64,000 nt of DNA, taken from positions 43,883 to 107,882 of the forward strand of contig NZ_BAOQ01000024.1 of assembly GCF_000344155.1 (NCBI RefSeq). Reading direction: 5' to 3'. Made by a program: the position numbers and the translations under genes. Below, piece after piece: positions 26,114-34,683 of this stretch. A model generated the notes under the pieces. It saw only the letters and a list, made by a program, of their open reading frames with translations. It had not been told where the DNA came from and ran no database searches. Each line of letters starts with the position of its first letter. The first letter of the stretch is position 1. The DNA is from Gordonia paraffinivorans NBRC 108238 (GTDB lineage Bacteria > Actinomycetota > Actinomycetes > Mycobacteriales > Mycobacteriaceae).

Positions 26114-27439
26114 ATGACCACCACCGACACCGGGGCCGAGGCTCCCTTCGATCCGACTCCGTTCCTGCAGGCGTTCAAGGCCGAGGTGCCGCAGGGCGTC
26201 GAGGGCAACCGCCAGATGCGCGAGCGGCTGGCAGTGCCGTTCCTGGACACCACCGCTGAAGACATCCGGCTGGAATCCCTCGCCGACGAGCAGGTCAACA
26301 GCTGGCTGGACTACGCGGCCTGGAACCTGTGGGACTTCATCCTGGGCCGCGCCTCGGAAGGCGAATCGGGTCTGATCCCGCGCCAGGAGTACGAGACCGT
26401 CTCCTTCGTCCAGCAGTGGAACAACTATCCGAAGTTCATCCGCATGCTGACCGACGAGGTGGGCGTCGACGGACTGCTGGACCTGGCCAAGACCTCCAGC
26501 CGGGAGATCGGCACCAAGATCAACGTCACCCGCAACTGGGCGGCCTCGGTCTGTCCGATCCTGGGTCGCGGCATCGGCATCGAACTCGAGCAGGACACCG
26601 TCGACAGCCGCCGCGAAGACCTGGAGACGATCATCCAGTTCGGCCGGCGGCTGCAGCACGGCACCTGGGGCGAGGGCCCCGGCTTCGTCTCGGCGCGCGA
26701 GTACCAGGTCCCGGTGCTCGAGCCGGCCTTCCTGCAGACGCTGGTCGATCAGGTCAAGCCGCTGGACGACCCGGCCAAGCTGGAAGCCTTCCGGCAGTTC
26801 AACGCCCGGACCGAGCTGTTCGGCTTCATGCTGCACTACGACTGCCGCGCCGGCATGGCCGACACCGGGCCGTACCCGCTGCCCGGCGGCAAGTTCGCCA
26901 TCGTGCGCGACCACTTCCTCAACGAGACCGCGTACCCGTGGGCCGGAGTGGCCGAGGGGCTGCCGTACTGCGTCACCGAGGTGATGGTGTTCTCGGCGGA
27001 CAAGGTCAACGCGACCATCACCGAGATCCAGACCACCTTCAGCGAGCCGTCGAACTACCTCGAGTACCTCGAGGGTGCGGTGGTCTTCGCCCGCGACACC
27101 ATGGACACCCCGATGAGTGAGCTGCGGGTGCTCGATGACCAGGAGATGGCCGAGATCTCGAAGCAGTGCCAGAAGGGCACCATGTCGATGTACCGGACCC
27201 TGTCCAAGAAGTCGACCGAGGAGAAGATCCGCGACGGGGTGATGGTCTACACCCGCGAGTTCCTGCTGCCGCACGCCACGCGGGCCGGCATCTGGGACAA
27301 GTTCGTCGCCGAAGGCTTCGACACCATGCACCCCAAGGCCCAGGAGGCCTGGCCGGTGCTGACCAGCCCCCGGGCGGCCGAGATTCTGACGCCGATCCTG
27401 TTGTTCGGCAACGGCTTTCCCCACGTCTCGTCGGCCTGA
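26114..27439 (+). CDS. Uncharacterised ~440-aa domain, stand-alone partner of swivelling-His protein
   Basis: 441-aa soluble protein with no signal peptide or membrane segment. I do not recognise a characterised family. It is homologous to the middle region (about residues 170-600) of the fused proteins: GESGLIPRQEYE, SREIGTKIN, GRGIGIELE, GTWGEGP, ADTGPYPLPGGKF, DHFLNETAYPWAG and DTPMSELRVL have direct counterparts. It lacks the winged helix found there. By domain logic (fused in two genes, adjacent in this one) it should cooperate with the mobile His domain. In rifampin phosphotransferase the comparable position is the acceptor-binding domain, so acceptor binding and phosphoryl transfer are my inference. 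The conserved Arg, Lys and Asp residues in these blocks are candidate active-site residues. Confidence 0.8.
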   Translation: MTTTDTGAEAPFDPTPFLQAFKAEVPQGVEGNRQMRERLAVPFLDTTAEDIRLESLADEQVNSWLDYAAWNLWDFILGRASEGESGLIPRQEYETVSFVQQWNNYPKFIRMLTDEVGVDGLLDLAKTSSREIGTKINVTRNWAASVCPILGRGIGIELEQDTVDSRREDLETIIQFGRRLQHGTWGEGPGFVSAREYQVPVLEPAFLQTLVDQVKPLDDPAKLEAFRQFNARTELFGFMLHYDCRAGMADTGPYPLPGGKFAIVRDHFLNETAYPWAGVAEGLPYCVTEVMVFSADKVNATITEIQTTFSEPSNYLEYLEGAVVFARDTMDTPMSELRVLDDQEMAEISKQCQKGTMSMYRTLSKKSTEEKIRDGVMVYTREFLLPHATRAGIWDKFVAEGFDTMHPKAQEAWPVLTSPRAAEILTPILLFGNGFPHVSSA

Positions 27440-27471
27440 GCCGGCGAAAGCTATCGAGTGAGGCATTAACA

Positions 27472-28677
27472 ATGACTGTGCAATCACAGGCTGTCGACCT
27501 GATGGATCTCGAGCCGTTCATCGCCGGCACCGAGAACGATCTGCTCGCGCAGTTGCGGGAGCAGGAGCCGCTGCACTGGAACGACGAGCCGGACGGCCCG
27601 GGATTCTGGTCGGTGACCCGCTATGCGGACGTGGTGCGGGTGGTGATGGACCCGCAGGCCTTCATCAACGGCGAGGGCACCCAGATCCTCAGCCGCAAGG
27701 TCGAAGGCTCCACCAGCACGGTGCACAACACCGACCCGCCGCGGCACGGCAAGCTGCGCAAGCTGGCCGCCCCGCATCTGCGAGCGGTCAAGATCCAGGC
27801 CTGGCAGGAGGTGATCGACCGGGCGGTCGCCGCGATCCTCGACGACATCGAGGCTCGCGGGGAGGTCGAGTTCGTGAAATCGGCCGCCGCGCTGCTGCCG
27901 ATCCAGGCACTCGGCCAGGTGCTCGGCGTCCCGCTGGAGGACTGCGGGCTGCTGCTGGACTGGACCAACCGGGTGGTCTCCGACGATCCGGAGTACATGA
28001 CCCGGCCCGACGAGAAGGAACGCGCCCGGGAGGAGATGTTCGCCTACTTCAAGGAGCTCAGCGAGCAGCGCCGCAAGGAGCCGCGCAACGACATCGTCTC
28101 CAAGCTGGTGCACGCCGAGCTCGACGGAGAGCCGCTGCCCTGGAACGACCTGGCGGCGTACTACTTCGTGCTGGTCGGTGCGGGCAACGAGACCACCCGC
28201 AACCTGCTGACCGGGACGATGCTGGCCTTCGACGAGTTCCCCGACGAGTGGCGCAAGCTCGAAGCGGACCGCAGCCTGCTCAAGCCGGCGATCGAAGAGA
28301 TGCTGCGCTACATCACCCCGATCCGGGCGATGCGCCGCACCGCGACCCGGGACGTGGAGTGGGGCGGCCAGACCATCAAGGCCGGCGACAAGGTCGTGTG
28401 CTGGTTCCAGGCGGCCAACCGGGACCCCGCGGTGTTCGCCGATCCGGACTCGGTCCGGATCGACCGCGAGGACAACGAGCACGTCGGATTCGGCTGGGGG
28501 ATCCACGCCTGCATGGGTTCTCATCTGGCGCGGGCCGAGGTGACCTCCTTCCTGACGCAGATGCTCGATCGCGGGCTTCGGATCAAACCGCTCGCAGATC
28601 CGGACCGGTTGCACAGCAACCAGTTCCACGCCTTCAAGCGATTGCAGGTGCGGGTGGAGAAGAAGGGAGAACAGTGA
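27472..28677 (+). CDS. Cytochrome P450 (complete)
   Basis: 401-aa bacterial class I P450. Visible are the I-helix VGAGNETTRN, ExxR in IEEMLRYITP, and the haem loop FGWGIHACMGSHLARAE with the haem-ligand cysteine at residue 347. The acid residue before the TT of the I-helix is Glu (GNETT), as in the partial P450 at 2-760. The ATG at 27472 begins 32 bases after the unknown-domain gene; a longer upstream frame was rejected because it overlaps that gene. The stop overlaps the ferredoxin start. Being in one operon with the split His-domain system suggests that it supplies the hydroxyl group which that system then acts on. Confidence 0.93.
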   Translation: MTVQSQAVDLMDLEPFIAGTENDLLAQLREQEPLHWNDEPDGPGFWSVTRYADVVRVVMDPQAFINGEGTQILSRKVEGSTSTVHNTDPPRHGKLRKLAAPHLRAVKIQAWQEVIDRAVAAILDDIEARGEVEFVKSAAALLPIQALGQVLGVPLEDCGLLLDWTNRVVSDDPEYMTRPDEKERAREEMFAYFKELSEQRRKEPRNDIVSKLVHAELDGEPLPWNDLAAYYFVLVGAGNETTRNLLTGTMLAFDEFPDEWRKLEADRSLLKPAIEEMLRYITPIRAMRRTATRDVEWGGQTIKAGDKVVCWFQAANRDPAVFADPDSVRIDREDNEHVGFGWGIHACMGSHLARAEVTSFLTQMLDRGLRIKPLADPDRLHSNQFHAFKRLQVRVEKKGEQ

Positions 28678-28868
28678 TGAAGGTCTTGGTGGACTGGGAC
28701 CTGTGTGAAGGTCACGGTCAGTGTGAATACGCCGCGCCGGAGGTCTTCACCATCGATGACGACGGGGACCTGGTGGTCCTAGACGCGACCCCCGACGAGA
28801 GTCAGCGCAAGGCGGTCGAGCAGGCCGTCCGGCGGTGTCCGGTGCGGGCGCTGGTGATCGAAGGATGA
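28677..28868 (+). CDS. [3Fe-4S]-type ferredoxin
   Basis: 63-aa ferredoxin of the kind paired with actinobacterial P450s. The cluster ligands are in DLCEGHGQC (Cys-x5-Cys, with His-Gly at the position of the missing fourth cysteine) and RRCPVRAL. ATG overlaps the P450 stop and its own stop overlaps the phosphatase start, so all three are coupled. It most likely delivers electrons to the P450 at 27472 from the reductase at 21566-22783. Confidence 0.92.
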   Translation: MKVLVDWDLCEGHGQCEYAAPEVFTIDDDGDLVVLDATPDESQRKAVEQAVRRCPVRALVIEG

Positions 28869-29677
28869 CCGGAGACGCCGGGCGCCGGATCGCCGTGCCG
28901 GGCACCTCCAACCTGCGCGACGCCGGCGGCTACCCGACCATCGACGGTGGTCGGGTAGCCCGGCGGCGTCTCTACCGGGCGGAGGCGATCGTCGATCCCG
29001 GCGGTCCGTCGTCCTACTCCTTCTACGACGCGGCGCAGCAGGTGCACTACCGCGAGCTGGCGGTGCGGACCGTGATCGATCTGCGGGACGAGGCGGAGTT
29101 CAGCCGCGCGCCGTCGGCCTGGGCCGTGGCCACCGGCGGGGTGCTGCACCAGTTGCCGATCGCCGAAGGCGGTGAGGGTGCGGACACCAACTTCTTCAAG
29201 ATGCTGCTGACCGGCGAGCTGGCCGGCTTCGATGCGACCGACATGGGCCGGTTCTACGTGGCGCTGCTCGAGCAGCGGGCCGACGTGCTGGGGGCGGCCT
29301 ACCGCCTGCTCGCCGACCCGGCCGGACTGCCGGCGCTGGTCCACTGCGCGGCCGGCAAGGACCGGACCGGGGTGTTCGTGGCGCTGGTGCTGCGCTCGCT
29401 GGGGGTGGCCGAGGAGTTGGTGGTGGGGGACTATGCGCTGACCGGGGTGTTGCGGCCCAATCGGGTGGACGCCTTCGCCGACCGGCTCGTCGCAGCGGGC
29501 CGCGACCCGGAGATCGCCCGGGTGCTCTTCGATGCCCCCGCCGAGGCGATGAGTTATGCATTGGCACATGTCGGCGAGGCCTACGGGGAGGTGGCCGACT
29601 ATCTGACCGGCCCGGCGGGCGTGACCCCGACCGAGTTGGCCGCGGTGCGGGCCAACCTGCTCGAACGCCCCGATTGA
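28865..29677 (+). CDS. Tyrosine-phosphatase-fold phosphatase (MptpB-like) 2
   Basis: About 270 aa with SNLRDAGGYPT at the N-terminus and the P-loop HCAAGKDRTG (Cys-x5-Arg). It is a paralogue of 9053-9877, sharing FFxMLLxGxL-like and DMGRFY/DLGVWY segments. It is translationally coupled to the ferredoxin (ATGA). In both operons the phosphatase is the last gene after a swivelling-His module, which argues for a role tied to that module rather than general protein dephosphorylation. A 13-bp perfect inverted repeat (28928-28940/28948-28960) lies in its first codons. Confidence 0.87.
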   Translation: MTGDAGRRIAVPGTSNLRDAGGYPTIDGGRVARRRLYRAEAIVDPGGPSSYSFYDAAQQVHYRELAVRTVIDLRDEAEFSRAPSAWAVATGGVLHQLPIAEGGEGADTNFFKMLLTGELAGFDATDMGRFYVALLEQRADVLGAAYRLLADPAGLPALVHCAAGKDRTGVFVALVLRSLGVAEELVVGDYALTGVLRPNRVDAFADRLVAAGRDPEIARVLFDAPAEAMSYALAHVGEAYGEVADYLTGPAGVTPTELAAVRANLLERPD

Positions 29678-29706
29678 TCGCTGCTGCGGCGGGTATTCAG
29701 AACCCC

Positions 29707-29736
29707 TTGCTCTAAAGGGTCATACCATTCTACTAT
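29707..29736 (+). promoter_or_regulatory. Promoter with FadR-type operator in the spacer
   Basis: TTGCTC (29707-29712) and TACTAT (29731-29736) are 18 bases apart. The operator-like GGGTCATACCA (29717-29727) fills the spacer, the arrangement of a repressible promoter. It drives the acyl-CoA synthetase at 29775 and probably the genes to 34260. Confidence 0.6.
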
Positions 29737-29774
29737 CGACGCATTACCTTGAAACTGATGTGAGAGCAGACGCA

Positions 29775-31469
29775 ATGAGCAGCGAACGTGATCTCGGCCG
29801 GTACACCCCGGAACAGATCGAGGACTACTACCGGACCGGCCAGTGGACTGATGAGAACTTCACCGAACTGCTGAAGCAGCGCGCGCAGTCGCACGCCGAC
29901 AAGGTCTTCGTCACCGACGGCACCCACGAGCTGACCTACGCCGAGCTCTACACCACCTCGCAGCAGCTGGCCGTGGGTCTGCGCCGGCGTGGCCTGGCGG
30001 CCGGCGACCGGGTCGCGGTGCAGCTGCCCAACTGGGCCGCCTTCGTGGTGGTCGCTGCGGCGCTGGCCCGGATCGGTGCGGTGATGGTGCCGATCATGCC
30101 GATCTACCGCCGCGACGAGGTCTCGCACGTGATCGAAGACGCCGCCGTCCGGATGGCCATCGCGCCCGCCGAGTTCAAGGGCTTCGACTACGTGGGCATG
30201 TTCGAGGAGATCCGCCGCGAGTCGTCCACCCTGCGGGAGATCGTGGCGGTCCGCGCCGGTGCCGACGCCCGGGAGGCGCTGGGCGCCCGCGACATCGACA
30301 TCCTCGAGGACCTGATCGTCGGCGACGTCACCGCCGAGCAGGCCGACGCCGAGCTGGACTTCCGGACCCACCCCGACGATCCCTATGTCATCGTCTACAC
30401 CTCCGGTACCACCTCGCGGCCCAAGGGCTGTGTGCACACCTTCAACACCTATGCCTCCGGGGCCCGGGCGCTCACCATCGCCTTCGGTCACACCGAGGCC
30501 GACGTGCAGTTCGGCCCGTCGCCGATCACCCACACCACCGGCCTGGTGACCAGCGTGCTGATCCCGATGCTGGCCGGCGCCGCCACGCACTTCATGGCCG
30601 AGTGGAACCCGGCGCAGGCGCTGGTGGACATCGAGAAGTTCGGCTGCACCGCCGCGGTCACCGCGACCACCTTCCTGCAGACCCTGATGGCCGCCGCCGA
30701 CGAGCACCCCGAGGCCGACCTGTCGAGCCTGCGGGTGTGGACCTGCGCCGGCTCGCCGATCCCGGCCGCGGTGGTGGAGAACGCCACCGCCAAACTGCCT
30801 GGGACCCGGGTGCTTTCGCTGTACGGGCGGTCGGAGAACCTGTCCACCACCACCTGCACCATCGAGGATTCGCCGGAGCGCTCGATCACCTCCGACGGTG
30901 CCGCACTGCCCGGTGCCGAGGTGAAGATCGTCGGTGAGGACGGTGCCGAGGTGCCGCGCGGCAGTGAGGGCGACATCGCCTTCCGCGGCCCGTCGCACAT
31001 GATCCGCTACCTCAACCGGCCCGTGGACACCGACGAGCTGTACACGCCCGACGGCTTCTCCCGTTCCGGCGACCTCGGTGTCATGGACGCCGACGGTTTC
31101 GTCCGGGTCACCGGCCGGACCAAGGACATCGTCATCCGCGGCGGCATGAACATCAGCGTCCGCGAGGTGGAGGACAAACTGGCCTCTCATCCGGACCTGA
31201 GCGCGATCGCCGTGGTGGGCATGCCCGACGCAAATCTCGGCGAGAAGGTCTGCCTGTACGCGGTGCCCAAGGCCGGCCACAAGGCGCCGACCGTCGAGGA
31301 GCTGCGGACCTACCTGACCGAGCGGGGCGTGGCGATCCAGAAGACCCCGGAGCGGGTCATCGTCATCGAAGAACTGCCGATGACCGCGACCGGCAAGATC
31401 CAGAAGCACGTGCTGCGCAAGCAGGTCGCCGATGAGCTGGGACAGGTGGCGACGCCCGGGGCAGACTGA
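29775..31469 (+). CDS. AMP-forming acyl-CoA synthetase 1
   Basis: About 564-aa ANL-superfamily ligase that makes acyl-CoA through an acyl-adenylate. It has the P-loop-like YTSGTTSRPKG, a YGRSENLST motif at the A5 position, RSGDLG, GRTKDIVIRGG and the C-terminal catalytic lysine in TATGKIQKH. ATG 29775 was chosen because GAGAG lies eight bases upstream; GTG 29760 is the alternative. The A5 motif YGRSE departs from the usual YGxTE. Followed five bases later by a double-hotdog protein and then an AttH-like protein. Confidence 0.9.
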   Translation: MSSERDLGRYTPEQIEDYYRTGQWTDENFTELLKQRAQSHADKVFVTDGTHELTYAELYTTSQQLAVGLRRRGLAAGDRVAVQLPNWAAFVVVAAALARIGAVMVPIMPIYRRDEVSHVIEDAAVRMAIAPAEFKGFDYVGMFEEIRRESSTLREIVAVRAGADAREALGARDIDILEDLIVGDVTAEQADAELDFRTHPDDPYVIVYTSGTTSRPKGCVHTFNTYASGARALTIAFGHTEADVQFGPSPITHTTGLVTSVLIPMLAGAATHFMAEWNPAQALVDIEKFGCTAAVTATTFLQTLMAAADEHPEADLSSLRVWTCAGSPIPAAVVENATAKLPGTRVLSLYGRSENLSTTTCTIEDSPERSITSDGAALPGAEVKIVGEDGAEVPRGSEGDIAFRGPSHMIRYLNRPVDTDELYTPDGFSRSGDLGVMDADGFVRVTGRTKDIVIRGGMNISVREVEDKLASHPDLSAIAVVGMPDANLGEKVCLYAVPKAGHKAPTVEELRTYLTERGVAIQKTPERVIVIEELPMTATGKIQKHVLRKQVADELGQVATPGAD

Positions 31470-31474
31470 CCGGC

Positions 31475-32269
31475 ATGGAGATCACTGCACCGGAATTCGT
31501 CATCGGCGGCGCGGAGCGGCTGCTCCGGGTGTCGGCGGTCAGCCTGACCCCGGAGTCGGCCGAGCTGCGCGAGGAGAGCGGGGCCTGGCTCGCCGACCCG
31601 GCGGTGGGCGTGAGTCGCGCCGCGCTCGGCGTGATCCTCGATGACGTCACCGGGTACGTGGTCGCTGCCGGGTCACCGAACGACCGGTGGCCGGTCAGCC
31701 TAGGCATCCGCCTCGATCTGCTCGCCGACCCGCCGATCGACGGAAGCCCGCTGACCGCCACCGGCCGGCTGATCGCCCGCGACGAGGTCAGCGGTACCAC
31801 GCGCGGCGAGGTCGCCGGACCCGACGGGGCGGTGCTGGCGCTGATCACGCAGCGGTCGCACCTGCTGACCGTGAGCGAGGCGCCCACCACCCCGTACATC
31901 GACGCCCCGGTGCCCGGGCCGGAGGTCTCCCTGCGCGAGGCACTCGCGCTGCGGGAGGTCGAGCCCGGGGTGGTCGAGCTGCCGGCCAACCCCTACGCCG
32001 CCAACGGGATGGGCAACATCCACGGCGGCATCCTGATCACGGGGATGGAGTTCGCCGCGATGTCGGTGCTGCGCGCCACCGGCGAACTCCGCACCACCAG
32101 CATCGATACCGTCTTCGTGCGGCCGGCGGATGCCGCGCATCCGACCACCTTCCGCACCGCGGTGCAGCACCGGGGCCGGTCGATGGCGGTGGTGGAGGTC
32201 GCGGCGCTCGCGGCCTCCGGCAAACCGTGCGCGCTGGCCACCGTGATCGTGCAGCAGCGCCGGGACTGA
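31475..32269 (+). CDS. Double-hotdog thioesterase-like protein
   Basis: 264-aa tandem-hotdog protein of the PaaI/acyl-CoA thioesterase type. The second half carries NPYAANGMGNIHGGILITGME with the typical N...HGG turn and a following helix. It begins five bases after the acyl-CoA synthetase gene. It is distantly similar to 18189-19022. It probably hydrolyses dead-end acyl-CoAs or protects CoA supply; no specific substrate can be assigned. Confidence 0.72.
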   Translation: MEITAPEFVIGGAERLLRVSAVSLTPESAELREESGAWLADPAVGVSRAALGVILDDVTGYVVAAGSPNDRWPVSLGIRLDLLADPPIDGSPLTATGRLIARDEVSGTTRGEVAGPDGAVLALITQRSHLLTVSEAPTTPYIDAPVPGPEVSLREALALREVEPGVVELPANPYAANGMGNIHGGILITGMEFAAMSVLRATGELRTTSIDTVFVRPADAAHPTTFRTAVQHRGRSMAVVEVAALAASGKPCALATVIVQQRRD

Positions 32270-32281
32270 CCGAGGAGGACC

Positions 32282-33286
32282 ATGATCACCGAACGGCAGC
32301 TGGAGTTCCAGACGCCGGCCGACGCCAACCACCAGTGGGCGGAGACCCTGTGGCTGGGCCTGCACATCCCGGAGGCGAATCTCTACGGCTGGGTCTATCA
32401 GGTGTTCCGGGCCGGCGTCGGGGTGATGACCTGCGACGTCGAGTTCGTCGACCGCTGCTCGGACCAGATGTTCGATGCCCGCTACGTCGACATCCACAAT
32501 CACCTGCCGATCCCGGCGAGCCTGCGCAGCTACACGCTGCCCAACGGGCTGTCCTTCGAGTCGCATTCGCCGCGTTCGTACCGGCTCGACTACGTCGGCG
32601 TCGACGACACCGAGATGCACCTGGACATCGCCGGGATCCATGAGCCCTACGACATCCACGATCCGAACCTGGATCCGATGGCGCAGCCCGATCCCGCGCA
32701 GGCCGTTGAGCACAGCGGCTTCGGCACCGCCTACGCCGGGCATTTCGACCTGACCGCCCGGGTCACCGGCACCGTGAAGGTCCGCGGAACCGAGTATCCG
32801 GTCGACTGTCTGGCCACCCAGAACCACAGTTGGGGACCGCGGCCGGAGCGCGGGATGCGGCCCATGGGCTATGTCAACGCGCAGTTCGAGGACGGGCGGG
32901 TGGTGCAGTCGATCTGGGGATTCGACCCCACGGCGCCCGACGGGCAGCAGCACACCTTCAAACACGGCTACCTGATCCGCGACGGGCAGCTCACCGGAGC
33001 GGTGGCAGGCTCGCTGGGCGTCCGCCACCGCGGCATGGCGCCGGCGGAACTGACGCTGGCGGTGACCGATGCCGACGGTCGGACCGAGACGCTGACCGGG
33101 GTCCCGGCCACCTACAACCTCTGGGTGCCCTACGGTTCCTGCCCGACCGGACTGTCGATGGTCCGCTGGACCGCGCCCGACGGCTCGGTCGGTTACGGCA
33201 CCTCCCTGGAGGGGTACCCGCTCGACGCGGTGACCGGCGGTAAGCTGCACTCCGACATCGCCGAGTCGGCCGGGGTGATCCGATGA
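32282..33286 (+). CDS. AttH/CrtC-like lipocalin-fold protein 2
   Basis: 334-aa beta-rich protein. TQNHSWGPRPERGMR corresponds to the DHSWG/HDHNWG motif of AttH/CrtC-type proteins, and the N-terminal half is a second beta barrel. GAGGAGG precedes the ATG, and the stop overlaps the next start (ATGA). It is the only one of the four AttH-like genes in this window without an adjacent APH kinase; its neighbours are a hotdog protein and an MDR reductase. Possible activities in the superfamily are hydration or cyclisation of isoprenoid-like double bonds, or simple ligand binding. Confidence 0.7.
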   Translation: MITERQLEFQTPADANHQWAETLWLGLHIPEANLYGWVYQVFRAGVGVMTCDVEFVDRCSDQMFDARYVDIHNHLPIPASLRSYTLPNGLSFESHSPRSYRLDYVGVDDTEMHLDIAGIHEPYDIHDPNLDPMAQPDPAQAVEHSGFGTAYAGHFDLTARVTGTVKVRGTEYPVDCLATQNHSWGPRPERGMRPMGYVNAQFEDGRVVQSIWGFDPTAPDGQQHTFKHGYLIRDGQLTGAVAGSLGVRHRGMAPAELTLAVTDADGRTETLTGVPATYNLWVPYGSCPTGLSMVRWTAPDGSVGYGTSLEGYPLDAVTGGKLHSDIAESAGVIR

Positions 33287-34260
33287 AGGCCGTGGTGATG
33301 CGCGACTTCGGTGGCGCGGAGGTCCTGCAGATCGGGGAGCGGCCCGAGCCGGTCTCCCGGCCGGGTTGGGTGACCGTCTGGTTGCATGCCGCCGCGCTGA
33401 ACTGGCACGACGTGCTGGTGCGTCAGGGTCGGTACGGTTCGCCGCTGCCGCATACCCCGGGTGCCGACGGCGCCGGGGTGCGCACCGACACCGGCGAAGC
33501 GGTGGTGATCCTGCCCTCGCTCTTCTGGGGAGATCGCAGCGATGCCCCGGGCCCCGAGTTCGACATTCTCGGCGACCACCTGCCTGGCACCTACGCCGAG
33601 GCGGTGAGTGTGCCGGAGGAGTGTGCGGCCGCCAAGCCGGCCGGTTACAGCTGGGCCGAGGCGGCCGCGCTGCCGCTGGTGGGCGTCACCGCCTACCGGG
33701 CCCTGGTGACCCGGGCCGGCCTGCAGGCCGGCGAGTCCCTGCTGATCATCGGCGCGGGCGGCGGGGTGGCGACCATGGCGATCGCCCTGGCCTCGGCGAT
33801 CGGTGCCCAGGTCTTCGTCACCGGGTCCAGTGAGGCCAAGCTGGCTCGGGCGCGGGCGACGGGCGCCGTCGACGGGGTGCTGCACACCGCCGACGACTGG
33901 CCGGAGCGGGCCAAGGCCGCCGCACCCGGCGGACGGGGCTTCGACGTGGTGCTCGATCCGGTCGGGCTGTGGGACCGGTCGGTCCGCACGCTGCGCCCCG
34001 GCGGCCGGCTGGTGGTCCTCGGAGCCAACGTCGCCGAGCAGGCGCCGATGGACATCCGCGCCTTCTACTTCGGCCAGTACTCGCTGTTGGGCACCACGAT
34101 GGGTGGCCCGGCCGATTTCCAGGGTCTGCTCGAGTTGGTCGAGGGCGGCGCGGTGAGTCCGCCGGTGATCGCCGAGGCCCTTCCGCTCGACCAGGCGCGC
34201 CGGGCTCACGAACTCCTCGAAGCCGGCGCCCACATCGGCAAGATCGTGCTCACCGACTGA
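33283..34260 (+). CDS. MDR-family NAD(P)H:quinone/enoyl reductase-like protein
   Basis: 325-aa medium-chain reductase of the zinc-free quinone oxidoreductase branch: an N-terminal GroES-like part with LNWHDVLVRQG, then the Rossmann motif IIGAGGGVATMAI. The structural-zinc cysteines of alcohol dehydrogenases are absent. Its start overlaps the AttH-like gene. It is likely to reduce an activated double bond or a quinone with NADPH. A strong terminator follows at 34299-34335, marking the end of the operon. Confidence 0.85.
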   Translation: MKAVVMRDFGGAEVLQIGERPEPVSRPGWVTVWLHAAALNWHDVLVRQGRYGSPLPHTPGADGAGVRTDTGEAVVILPSLFWGDRSDAPGPEFDILGDHLPGTYAEAVSVPEECAAAKPAGYSWAEAAALPLVGVTAYRALVTRAGLQAGESLLIIGAGGGVATMAIALASAIGAQVFVTGSSEAKLARARATGAVDGVLHTADDWPERAKAAAPGGRGFDVVLDPVGLWDRSVRTLRPGGRLVVLGANVAEQAPMDIRAFYFGQYSLLGTTMGGPADFQGLLELVEGGAVSPPVIAEALPLDQARRAHELLEAGAHIGKIVLTD

Positions 34261-34298
34261 GCGCCGCCGCCGGCCCACCCCGCCGGCGCACCACCTTT

Positions 34299-34335
34299 GA
34301 CGAAAGGCACCGCCGAATCGGCGGTGCCTTTCGTC
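34299..34335 (+). terminator. Rho-independent-type hairpin after MDR gene
   Basis: A perfect 16-base stem (34299-34314 with 34320-34335) and a five-base loop, 38 bases after the stop. No long T-run follows, as is usual in high-GC actinobacteria. Confidence 0.75.
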
Positions 34336-34356
34336 GATCGTGGTGCCTTCTCCCGG

Positions 34357-34683
34357 GGTTTGGCGGGCCGGCCGGACTCGGGCAATGAGCCCAGGAGGCG
34401 AGCCAAACCGCCCGATGGGTCGATGTGACCTGCGACATAGTTCGACAGTCTGGTTCTAGTCGGTCTGCAGCGGCAGACGACAGCGGATCTGAAGCCGGAA
34501 CTGCTCCCGCACAGCCGGGCCGGAAACCGGCTTCGGATCCACCCATCACCGGGTCCTCCCTCGGATCACCTCGGTCGTTCGGCCTGCTCATCGCGGTCGT
34601 CGCCGACCTGTCAACAGTGGTCTGCGTGGAGCTTCGGCCAAGGCGATCGGGTGTGCAGACAGACCCACAGGACGGAGCAATCA
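34357..34683 (+). promoter_or_regulatory. Non-coding leader with several inverted repeats before ALDH operon
   Basis: No gene is apparent in this stretch. It holds GGTTTGGC/GCCAAACC (34357-34364 with 34402-34409) enclosing GGGC-aatga-GCCC. Further on are GTCTGC-agcg-GCAGAC (34463-34478) and a 14-bp stem with one G-U pair (34485-34498 with 34527-34540). This density of stems in an operon leader suggests an attenuator or structured RNA, but I recognise no known riboswitch. The promoter cannot be placed with confidence. GGAG at 34674 is the ribosome-binding site of the next gene. Confidence 0.4.
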
